Source: JANPEZ01 sp031423155
Lineage (GTDB): Bacteria > Actinomycetota > UBA4738 > HRBIN12
Length of the DNA: 12,551 nucleotides
Reading direction: 5' to 3'
NCBI GenBank assembly: GCA_031423155.1
Contig: JANPEZ010000141.1
Location: 1-12,551, forward strand
Positions 6,198-12,551 of the stretch are shown here, piece after piece (positions within the stretch are counted from its first letter, which is position 1; each line of letters starts with the position of its first letter). The position numbers and the translations under genes were made by a program. The notes under the pieces are model-generated. The model saw only the letters and a program-made list of their open reading frames with translations. It had not been told where the DNA came from and ran no database searches.

Positions 6198-7142
6198 TCA
6201 CGCCTGGTCGGCCGTGGGGCTCGGGGGGATGTTCTTCTTGCTCACTATCGCGTCATCACCGAGATCGTCGTAGAGGACCTTCGCGTTCGGATCCAGCGTG
6301 ACGATGCTGAGTCCTCCGACCGTAGCGGTCCCTCCGGGAACGACCATGTTCAGGACGTGTTTGGGGTTGACCGACAAAGCGGTGAATGCCAAGCGCATGA
6401 CTTCCTCGAGCGACATGTTCGTCTGAACGTTGCGCATGCCGGCCCCGACCCAGGTGAGCAGTCGCGCCGGATCCTTGGCGAACTCCTTCCGCAATTGAGC
6501 CAGTGCCGCCAGCATCGCGCGGCCTTGGTTCTCCGATCGCCCGAAGTCCCCGGAGAGCAGGGAATGACGATCTCGCGCGAACGCGAGCGTGTCGTGACCG
6601 TTGAGGGTCTGAACACCCGGTTCGAAGTCCGAGCGCGAGTAGGGATCCTGCATCGGGAAGGGAACGTCGATGGTCAATCCCCCGATGTCGTCGATCGCCT
6701 GCTCGACGCCGACGAAGCCCGTCACGACGTAGTAGTCGAACCTGATGCCGGTCAGTTGCTCCACGGTCTGGATCGTGAGTTCGGGTCCGCCGTAGGCCAT
6801 CGCGTTGTTGATCTTGCCCGTTCCTCGTCCGGGGATCTCCACGAAGGAGTCACGCGGGAACCCAAGGATCGAGACCTTGTCCTTCGCTAGGTTGATCCCG
6901 ATGATGTGGATCGAGTCGGAAAGACCTCTGTCGACCGGTGTTCCCGGGCGGGAGTCGCTGCCGAGCGCCAGGATGAAGATCGGCCGAGACCCGTCCAGCT
7001 TCGGGACGTAGTCGGCGTGAGCCAGCCCGATCTCCATGAACGACTGAGCGCTGGCCACGGTCGTCGTACCCACGGAGCCGAAGGCCGAGCCGAGGGTCCA
7101 GGCCGTCACCGCAGCCACCGCGAAGACCGCGCGGCGCCTCAA
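6198..7142 (-). CDS. LytR-CpsA-Psr (LCP) family protein, cell-wall glycopolymer ligase
   Basis: LCP enzymes transfer lipid-linked glycopolymers (teichoic acids, arabinogalactan, capsule) to peptidoglycan on the outer face of the membrane. This 314-residue protein has an N-terminal signal anchor (RRRAVFAVAAVTAWTLGSAF) and the LCP core: LGSDSR (60-65), LSDS (74-77), SILGFPRDSFVEIPG (91-105), KINNAMAYGG (110-119), IDDIGGLTIDVP (150-161), LNGHDTLAFARDRH (180-193) and DFGRSENQ (199-206). Residues expected to hold the polyprenyl-phosphate and metal (D63, R65, D76, R97, R190, R192) are present. The TTG start at 7142 overlaps the upstream stop (TTGA) and gives a clean signal anchor. A GTG at 7226 would overlap the previous gene by 88 bases; a GTG at 7118 is also possible. 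Confidence 0.88.
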   Translation of the reverse strand: MRRRAVFAVAAVTAWTLGSAFGSVGTTTVASAQSFMEIGLAHADYVPKLDGSRPIFILALGSDSRPGTPVDRGLSDSIHIIGINLAKDKVSILGFPRDSFVEIPGRGTGKINNAMAYGGPELTIQTVEQLTGIRFDYYVVTGFVGVEQAIDDIGGLTIDVPFPMQDPYSRSDFEPGVQTLNGHDTLAFARDRHSLLSGDFGRSENQGRAMLAALAQLRKEFAKDPARLLTWVGAGMRNVQTNMSLEEVMRLAFTALSVNPKHVLNMVVPGGTATVGGLSIVTLDPNAKVLYDDLGDDAIVSKKNIPPSPTADQA

Positions 7143-7861
7143 GAGGCCGAGCCCGATGGACTCGCCGGGGGCTTCGGCGCACGCTCGACATCTGCGCGAT
7201 CGACCTGGAAGGAGATGATCTTCCACTCTCCTCCGACCTGCTGCAGGAAGAAGTTGGCTTCGCTCACGATGATGGTGGAACCTCCCGCTTTCTTGGTGGC
7301 CGTGGCCTTGAAGGTGACGGTGGCAGAGATGGTCATCGGCTTGCCGTCGGCATCGAAGAGGGTCTCCGAGCGGAGGACGCTGCGACCGGGCTGGATGTCT
7401 TCGAACGTGTCGCCTGCCGTAGTTCCCGCGGTGAGGCCGGCGAGCTGCTCTTGAGCCGCGGCCGCAGCGGCCTCGTCGAAGGAGTCCCAGGCGTCGTCGT
7501 AGTTCCCGTCCTCCCAGTTCGCCGGGTCGAGGAAGGCCTGCGTGTAGAAGGCGTCCAGGATGCCGGCAGCGTCGTCGCCGGCCGACTCGGCCGAGCCCTT
7601 GAGCTGTTGAGTCTTGGTCTTCGGGTCGGTCGGGATGGGCTCTGACCTGGTGATCTTGAAGGCGAACTCGGGAACCGGCCTCGCTGAGGGGTGGACGATG
7701 TCGGCCACGGGGTTGTTGCCGACCAGGACCAGCACAGCCCCGACAACGGCGAGACCGGCGACCACGCCAAGGGCGATGATCACCGGCTTGACCCTTCGGG
7801 GGGATGGGGTGTGCCGACCGTCTGCCAAAACGCGGGGAAGCCTACAGGGGCCGGTGCTCAT
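7139..7861 (-). CDS. Membrane-tethered protein of unknown function, upstream of LCP ligase
   Basis: The 240-residue protein has a short basic N-terminus, one membrane helix at about 27-48 (VIIALGVVAGLAVVGAVLVL) and an exported domain. The exported part includes FYTQAFLDPANWEDGNYDDA, an Ala-rich helix, ITARL-type beta segments (MTISATVTFKATAT) and a final EANFFLQQVGGEWKIISFQV. The 'GGEWKI' ending with preceding beta strands is reminiscent of NTF2/SnoaL-like or Mce-associated folds, but I would not assign it firmly. The TGA stop overlaps the LCP start, so the two are probably translated together and may work together at the envelope. The ATG at 7861 lacks a ribosome site; a GTG at 7783, after GAAGGG, would begin just at the membrane helix. 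Confidence 0.75.
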   Translation of the reverse strand: MSTGPCRLPRVLADGRHTPSPRRVKPVIIALGVVAGLAVVGAVLVLVGNNPVADIVHPSARPVPEFAFKITRSEPIPTDPKTKTQQLKGSAESAGDDAAGILDAFYTQAFLDPANWEDGNYDDAWDSFDEAAAAAAQEQLAGLTAGTTAGDTFEDIQPGRSVLRSETLFDADGKPMTISATVTFKATATKKAGGSTIIVSEANFFLQQVGGEWKIISFQVDRADVERAPKPPASPSGSAS

Positions 7862-7939
7862 GCACCAACCCGGCTCTCATGTCCGGCCGCCGAGCAGAGG
7901 TAGGATGCGTTCGTTCGAGGTGAGCCGGGAAGCCTGGTC

Positions 7940-7959
7940 GGCACGAGGAGACCCGTGCC
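7940..7959 (+). promoter_or_regulatory. Hairpin enclosing the nhaA ribosome site and start codon
   Basis: GGCACG (7940-7945) and CGTGCC (7954-7959) can pair over an 8-base loop, AGGAGACC. The loop carries the ribosome site and the 3' arm of the stem carries the GTG start. This could damp translation of nhaA, but a 6-base-pair stem can arise by chance in high-GC DNA. Confidence 0.4.
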
Positions 7960-9211
7960 CGGAACCAACGGCGACACTGCGAGCCAGCGCCCCGCGGGGC
8001 GGATCCGGCCACTTCAGGAATTCCTCTCAACGGCTACGGCCGGCGCTTCGATGCTTCTCATCGCGGCGGTCATCGCTCTCGCCTGGGCCAACTCTCCTTG
8101 GGGTGAGTCCTACGAGCGTTTCTGGCAGACGGAACTGGCGCTTCGCCTAGGCGGATACAAGCTCGGTGAGGACCTGCGCTACTGGGTTAACGACGGGTTG
8201 ATGTCCCTGTTCTTCCTGGTGGTGGGCCTGGAGATCAAGCGGGAGTTCCTGACGGGAGAGCTGCGGGACCGGCGGGCGGCAGCCCTGCCGGTCATCGCCG
8301 CGCTCGGCGGGATGCTCGCGCCGGCGCTGATCTATGCGGTGGTGAACGCAGGCCGCGCCGGCGCCCCAGGATGGGGTATCCCGACCGCGACGGACATCGC
8401 CTTCGCCCTGGCCGTACTGACCCTGGCCTCCCGCCACGCTCCCGCGAACCTCAAGCCGTTCCTGCTCACCACGGCCATCGTCGATGACATCGGCTCGATC
8501 GTCTTGATCTCCGTCTTCTTCTCCGGGGGGATCGGTTGGGGCTGGCTCGGAGCCGTGGCGTTGCTCTCGCTCGCGATGGTTGGGGTGCAGCGTGTCCAGG
8601 TGCGGCCCGGGGCTGTGTTCATGGTGCTCGGGCCGGCGTTGTGGCTGGCTATGTCCCAGTCGGGAGTGCATCCGGCGATCGCCGGCGTCCTCGTGGGTCT
8701 GCTGATTCCCGTGGCCGACCTGCGGCTGCCCCTGGCGGCCGGTCCCGACTCCGGGAGAACGTCCGATGCTTCGCCCCTTCATCGGGTCGAGCATCGGCTT
8801 CTGCCATGGGTCAGCTTCGCGATCCTTCCGTTGTTCGCCCTGGCGAACGCGGGAGTCTCATCGCGCGGCGCCCAGCTCAGCAGCCTGATGACGAGCCCGG
8901 TAGCGATCGGGATCGTCCTGGGCCGGGTCGTCGGCAAGACGATCGGGATCACGCTTGCCGGATGGCTCGCGGTGCGTCTGGGCGTGGCGCGACTGCCGTC
9001 GGGCGTCTACTGGCGCCACATCGTGGGAGCCGCGGCCATCGCGGGGATCGGGTTCGCCGTCTCGCTGGTGGTCGTGAGCGCGGTATTCACCGACCCGCTC
9101 TTGGTCGCCGAGGCCAAGCTCGGGATCTTGATGTCGGCTGTCCTGGCCGGTCTATCCGGCTACGCGATCCTTCGCTTTGGCGCCGACAGACGACCGACCC
9201 AAGGCGAGTAG
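7955..9211 (+). CDS. nhaA: Na+/H+ antiporter NhaA
   Basis: NhaA exports Na+ (or Li+) in exchange for two protons, controlling pH and sodium in the cytoplasm. The 418-residue protein aligns over its whole length with E. coli NhaA. It has PTATDIAFALAVL (D147, equivalent to D133), TTAIVDDIGSIVLIS (D177-D178, equivalent to the transport pair D163-D164), SGVHPAIAGVLVG (His equivalent to H225), VEHRLLPWVSFAILPLFALANAGVS and VGKTIGI (Lys equivalent to K300). About 12 membrane segments are apparent. The GTG start has GAGGAG 5 bases upstream; the extra N-terminal 15 residues are polar. The gene is divergent from the LCP gene pair and lies 125 bases before hppA. All key residues are present, so it should be functional. 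Confidence 0.95.
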   Translation: MPGTNGDTASQRPAGRIRPLQEFLSTATAGASMLLIAAVIALAWANSPWGESYERFWQTELALRLGGYKLGEDLRYWVNDGLMSLFFLVVGLEIKREFLTGELRDRRAAALPVIAALGGMLAPALIYAVVNAGRAGAPGWGIPTATDIAFALAVLTLASRHAPANLKPFLLTTAIVDDIGSIVLISVFFSGGIGWGWLGAVALLSLAMVGVQRVQVRPGAVFMVLGPALWLAMSQSGVHPAIAGVLVGLLIPVADLRLPLAAGPDSGRTSDASPLHRVEHRLLPWVSFAILPLFALANAGVSSRGAQLSSLMTSPVAIGIVLGRVVGKTIGITLAGWLAVRLGVARLPSGVYWRHIVGAAAIAGIGFAVSLVVVSAVFTDPLLVAEAKLGILMSAVLAGLSGYAILRFGADRRPTQGE

Positions 9212-9240
9212 GAGGAAGAGGAGCGCCGCGAGGTCCGCAG

Positions 9241-9268
9241 GTGACGCACGCTGCGGTTTCCCTATACT
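9241..9268 (+). promoter_or_regulatory. Promoter of hppA
   Basis: GTGACG (9241-9246, four of six positions of the -35 consensus) and TATACT (9263-9268, five of six of the -10 consensus) are separated by 16 bases. Transcription would begin near 9275, giving a leader of about 60 bases before the hppA ATG. Confidence 0.6.
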
Positions 9269-9281
9269 TCTGCGGGTTCCG

Positions 9282-9297
9282 GAGCCGTTGCCGGCTC
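9282..9297 (+). other. Stem-loop in the hppA leader
   Basis: GAGCCG and CGGCTC form a perfect 6-base-pair stem over the tetraloop TTGC. It lies downstream of the proposed hppA promoter and has no U-run after it, so it is a leader hairpin (mRNA stability or attenuation) rather than a clear terminator for nhaA. Confidence 0.4.
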
Positions 9298-9336
9298 ACC
9301 GACGAAGCTTCTTTCCAACAGATCCGAGGAGGTTCC

Positions 9337-11613
9337 ATGCCGCACCTGCTGGCCGAAGGAGAGTCCATCAAGGCGACCTTCGGCGCGTTCGAAGACAAGG
9401 CCCTCTGGGGTTTGCTCGTCATCTCCCTGGTTGCCCTCTTGTTCGCCTACTACCTGGTCCGAGAAGTGCTCGCGGCGCCCGAGGGCACCGAGAAGATGAA
9501 GGAGATAGCCAAAGCGATCCAGGAGGGCGCCGCCGCCTACCTGAAGCGCCAGTTCCGGACCCTCGGGATCTTCCTGGGGCTGCTCACGGTCGCCCTTTTC
9601 TTCGTGCTCCCCGTGCCCGATGACGCCTCGCACGGCGAGACCTTCCTGCGCATGGGTCGTTCGATCGCTTTCATCCTCGGCGCCGGGTTCTCGGCGACGA
9701 CCGGTTTCGTCGGCATGTGGCTCGCGGTGCGCGCGAACGTCCGCACGGCTAACGCTGCACGCGAGTCCGGCCTACGAAAGGCCATGCGCATAGCGTTCCG
9801 GGCCGGCGGCGTCGCAGGTATGTTCACGGTGGGTTTGGGCCTGCTGGGCGCGACCGTGATCCTCATCATCTTCAAGTCCGACGCCACGACGGTTCTGGTC
9901 GGGTTCGGCTTCGGTGGCGCACTGCTCGCGATGTTCATGCGCGTCGGCGGAGGCATCTTCACCAAGGCGGCCGACGTGGGAGCCGACCTGGTCGGCAAGG
10001 TGGAGCAGGGCATCCCCGAGGACGACCCTCGCAACGCCGCGACGATCGCCGACAACGTCGGGGACAACGTGGGCGACTGCGCCGGGATGGCCGCGGACCT
10101 GTTCGAGTCCTACGAAGTCACCCTGGTCGCCTCTCTGATCCTGGGAGCCGCGGCGTACAGCGGATCCAGCATCGGCGCGATCGCGGGCGTGATGTTCCCG
10201 CTGTTCATCCGCGCGGTCGGTGTGATCACTTCGATCATCGGCATCCTGGCTGTGTCGCCGCGCTCTGAGGAAGAGCACGGCATGAAGGCGATCAACCGAG
10301 GCTTCTTCCTCTCGGCCGCGATCTCGGCGGCGGCCGCGTTCGTCATCTCCAACGCCTACATGCACTCGCTCCGGCCCGCCATCGCGGTAACCATCGGTCT
10401 GATCCTTGCCTCGGTTATCCAGGTCATCACCCAGTACTTCACCGACACCAAGTTCAGGCCGGTGCAGGAGATCGCCGAGTCGACGGTCACCGGGCCCGCG
10501 ACGACGATCCTGTCGGGGTTCTCGATAGGCCTTGAGTCGACGGTCTGGTCCGCGCTGGTGCTCGGCGGGTCGATCATGGCCTCGTTCTTCCTGGCCGACC
10601 CGAACTCAGCGAACGTGCTGGCCGAGCGCCTCTACTTCATCGCGCTTACCGGCATGGGCATGCTGACCACGGTCGGCGTCATCGTCTCGATGGATACGTT
10701 CGGACCGATCAGCGACAACGCCCAGGGCATCGCCGAGATGTCCGGCGAGTTCGAGGGACGGCCGGCCGAGATCCTGGGTGGGCTGGACGCGATCGGTAAC
10801 TCGACGAAGGCCATCACGAAGGGCATGGCGATCGCGACCGCGGTCATCGCGGCGACCTCGCTGTTCGGATCGTTCGAGGAAGCTCTGAAGGGGGCGGGCT
10901 TCGACTTCCAGGGGATACGCGTGGATCACCCGGACGTGCTCGTGGGCCTGCTCCTGGGCGGGTGCGTCGCGTTCCTGTTCTCCTCGCTTGCGATCCGGGC
11001 CGTGGGGCGCGCCGCGCAGCAGGTCGTGGTCGAGGTCCGCAACCAGTTCCGTGATCACCCTGGGATCATGGACTACTCCGAGAAGCCTGATTACAGCCGC
11101 GTGGTCGACATCTGCACGAAGACCTCTCTACGCGAGCTGATGACGCCGGGGCTGCTCGCGGTCCTGGCCCCGATCATCGCCGGGTTCTTCCTCAAGGCCG
11201 AGGCCTTGGGCGCGTTCCTGGCCGGAGCGATCCTGACCGGCCAGCTCCTGGCCGTGATGCTGTCGAACTCCGGTGGTGCGTGGGACAACGCCAAGAAGTA
11301 CATAGAGGAGGGCAACTTCGGCGGCAAGGGCAGCGACTCGCACAAGGCAGCCGTCATCGGCGACACCGTCGGCGACCCGTTCAAGGACACCGCCGGTCCG
11401 GCGCTGAACCCTCTGATCAAGGTGATGAACCTCGTTGCACTGCTCATCGCCCCGCTGGTCGTGTCGAACGAGGACAACACGGGATTCCGCCTCGTCGTCG
11501 CGAGTGTGGCGACGCTCGTTCTCGCCGGTGCCATCTACTACTCGAAGTCGCGCAAGTCCGAACTCGGCGATGAGATCAAGAAGGCCAACGCGCCGGCCGC
11601 TGCGGCGAGCTAG
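9337..11613 (+). CDS. hppA: Membrane-bound proton-pumping pyrophosphatase (K+-independent type)
   Basis: HppA splits pyrophosphate and uses the energy to pump H+ out of the cytoplasm. The 758-residue protein has about 16 membrane segments and the family signatures DVGADLVGKVEQGIPEDD (213-230), DNVGDNVGDCAGMAADLFES (239-258) and, near the C-terminus, GDTVGDPFKDTAGPALNPLI, which hold pyrophosphate and Mg2+. GNSTKAIT at 487-494 places Lys at 491 and Thr at 494, the pair typical of K+-independent enzymes (K+-dependent ones have Ala at the first position). The ATG at 9337 has GAGGAGG 5 bases upstream and gives a family-typical N-terminus. The open frame extends back to 8536, but that part lies inside nhaA and is not coding. 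A GCC/GCG-rich AAAAS tail ends the protein. Confidence 0.97.
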   Translation: MPHLLAEGESIKATFGAFEDKALWGLLVISLVALLFAYYLVREVLAAPEGTEKMKEIAKAIQEGAAAYLKRQFRTLGIFLGLLTVALFFVLPVPDDASHGETFLRMGRSIAFILGAGFSATTGFVGMWLAVRANVRTANAARESGLRKAMRIAFRAGGVAGMFTVGLGLLGATVILIIFKSDATTVLVGFGFGGALLAMFMRVGGGIFTKAADVGADLVGKVEQGIPEDDPRNAATIADNVGDNVGDCAGMAADLFESYEVTLVASLILGAAAYSGSSIGAIAGVMFPLFIRAVGVITSIIGILAVSPRSEEEHGMKAINRGFFLSAAISAAAAFVISNAYMHSLRPAIAVTIGLILASVIQVITQYFTDTKFRPVQEIAESTVTGPATTILSGFSIGLESTVWSALVLGGSIMASFFLADPNSANVLAERLYFIALTGMGMLTTVGVIVSMDTFGPISDNAQGIAEMSGEFEGRPAEILGGLDAIGNSTKAITKGMAIATAVIAATSLFGSFEEALKGAGFDFQGIRVDHPDVLVGLLLGGCVAFLFSSLAIRAVGRAAQQVVVEVRNQFRDHPGIMDYSEKPDYSRVVDICTKTSLRELMTPGLLAVLAPIIAGFFLKAEALGAFLAGAILTGQLLAVMLSNSGGAWDNAKKYIEEGNFGGKGSDSHKAAVIGDTVGDPFKDTAGPALNPLIKVMNLVALLIAPLVVSNEDNTGFRLVVASVATLVLAGAIYYSKSRKSELGDEIKKANAPAAAAS

Positions 11614-11616
11614 GGC

Positions 11617-11988
11617 ATGGGCGCGCTTCGCCGCTTCCTGGATCGCCTGGGAGAAAGCGACGAGGCGCGCCTGTCCGATGAGATCCGCTCGTGGGCAGAC
11701 ACGGTTCCCGGATCTGTTCGGATCGAACAGGCCCCGATGCGCGCCCCCGTGAAGATCGCCGCCGTGGTTCGCAGGCTCACGATCTTCCCGATGGAGGGGA
11801 ACGAATCCCTGGAGGCTCTGGTCGCCGATGGCACCGGTGAGCTGGTCATCGTCTTCATGGGCCGGCGGGCGTTGCCGGGTCTCACGCTGGGGACGCGCGT
11901 GATCGTGGAGGGCGTAGCGGGCCAGCAGCGGGACGGCAGCGTGCGGATGGTGAACCCGAAGTTCGAGTTCTCGGCCACCGCAGGCTAG
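11617..11988 (+). CDS. Small OB-fold nucleic-acid-binding protein
   Basis: This 123-residue protein has a helical N-terminus (about 1-40, FLDRLGESDEARLSDEIRSW) followed by a five-strand OB-fold at about 44-120 (VKIAAVVRRLTIFPMEG, LEALVADGTGELVIVFMG, LGTRVIVEGVAG, GSVRMVNPKFEF). It resembles the conserved actinobacterial protein found beside trkA genes (M. tuberculosis Rv2694c region). It probably binds single-stranded DNA or RNA, but its role is not established. It starts only 3 bases after the hppA stop with no strong ribosome site, so translation is likely coupled to hppA. Its stop lies 2 bases from the stop of the converging trkA. Confidence 0.85.
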   Translation: MGALRRFLDRLGESDEARLSDEIRSWADTVPGSVRIEQAPMRAPVKIAAVVRRLTIFPMEGNESLEALVADGTGELVIVFMGRRALPGLTLGTRVIVEGVAGQQRDGSVRMVNPKFEFSATAG

Positions 11989-11990
11989 AG

Positions 11991-12551
11991 CTAAAGGGAG
12001 CCCTCTCCGCCCATCGGATCCGAGAGCGCAGCGCCGGGCATGTCCTTGCCCACCACGGTCTCGCGCAGTTCCGACTCGGAAACCGGGGTAGACAGAGCGA
12101 CGACTTCATCCCCGGCTGCGAGCACGGTCTCGGGTTGTGGGATCACGACGTGCCCCTCGCGCAGGATGGCCACGATGGCCGAATCCGCCGGCAGGCGCAG
12201 TTCGTACAGCGCCCTGCCGATGATCGGTGAGTTGTGAGGCAGGGTCATCTCGACTATCGAGACGCGCCCACCCTCGAGGCGGATCAGTCTGACCAGGTCG
12301 CCAACGGTTACAGCCTCCTCGACCATGGCGGTGAGGATATGAGGCGGCGAGACGGCTGCGTCCACGCCCCACTGCTCGGTGAAGAGCCACTCGTTCTTAG
12401 GGTGGTTCACCCGAGCAAGAACGCGTGGGACCGCGAATTCCTGCTTGGCCAGCAGGGAAGTGACGAGATTGTCCTCATCGTCCCCGGTAGCCGCCACGAC
12501 TACGTCGGCGGCGGCCAACTGGGCCTCTTCTAACACCCAGGGCTCGCATGC
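11991..12551 (-). CDS. trkA: TrkA-type K+ uptake regulatory protein (partial, N-terminus beyond window)
   Basis: The frame stays open to the right edge (ACEPW precedes the internal GTG at 12536), so the true start lies outside. The visible 186 residues comprise the end of the RCK/TrkA_N Rossmann domain (VLEEAQLAAADVVVAATGDD, then NLVTSLLAKQEF, then VLARVNHPKNEWLFTEQWGV) and a full TrkA_C domain (SIVEMTLPHNSPIIGRALYE, then SAIVAILREGHVVIPQPETV, then AGDEVVAL). TrkA proteins bind NAD(H) or other nucleotides and gate Trk/Ktr K+ channels from the cytoplasm. The closest type is actinobacterial CeoB/CeoC, which often occur as a pair, so a second trkA gene is likely just outside the window. Confidence 0.93.
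   Translation of the reverse strand, partial: ACEPWVLEEAQLAAADVVVAATGDDEDNLVTSLLAKQEFAVPRVLARVNHPKNEWLFTEQWGVDAAVSPPHILTAMVEEAVTVGDLVRLIRLEGGRVSIVEMTLPHNSPIIGRALYELRLPADSAIVAILREGHVVIPQPETVLAAGDEVVALSTPVSESELRETVVGKDMPGAALSDPMGGEGSL

Noticed and set aside
8147..8794. 215-residue minus frame opposite nhaA
   Set aside because: It is Gly/Gln/Arg-rich with no domain, and nhaA on the other strand is certain.
8536..9336. 267-residue N-terminal extension of HppA
   Set aside because: It lies in another frame inside nhaA, with no membrane or known domain; the ATG at 9337 has a strong ribosome site and the normal family N-terminus.

Overview
The window is a gene-dense, high-GC bacterial segment. GTG and TTG starts, short overlaps and strong GGAGG ribosome sites are typical of Actinomycetota. 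The order OB-fold protein next to a CeoB-type TrkA resembles the M. tuberculosis Rv2691-Rv2694c neighbourhood, which supports that phylum. No rRNA, tRNA, insertion sequence, phage gene or CRISPR array is visible. I cannot name the genus.

Region 1 (1-1746) is a stress-signalling module. A group IV (ECF-like) sigma factor overlaps, by ATGA, a single-pass membrane protein with a long Asp/Ser/Gly extracellular tail, probably its anti-sigma factor. A second secreted or anchored Asp-rich protein is divergent and runs off the left edge. The two genes reading away from the shared intergenic region have closely similar upstream sequences in inverted orientation, which suggests that one sigma factor drives both.

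Region 2 (1743-7861) is all on the minus strand. In transcription order it holds a membrane-tethered protein of unknown function, an LCP-family cell-wall ligase, a yybP-ykoY manganese riboswitch, a CaCA-family cation exchanger, an MrfA-like DEAD/DEAH helicase with a Cys-cluster C-terminus, and a small two-helix coiled-coil membrane protein. The riboswitch implies that the exchanger exports Mn2+ (or is induced by it). The helicase follows it with only a short gap and may share its transcript.

Region 3 (7955-12551) holds nhaA (Na+/H+ antiporter), hppA (a membrane pyrophosphatase with the K+-independent Lys/Thr signature), a small OB-fold protein almost fused to hppA, and a convergent partial trkA (K+ uptake regulator) running off the right edge. 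Together with the exchanger, much of the window deals with cation and proton balance.

No gene-free stretch exceeds 300 bases. The largest gaps are 313-487 (inverted promoter duplication), 6040-6197 (riboswitch), 2265-2419 (candidate promoter) and 9212-9336 (hppA promoter and leader).
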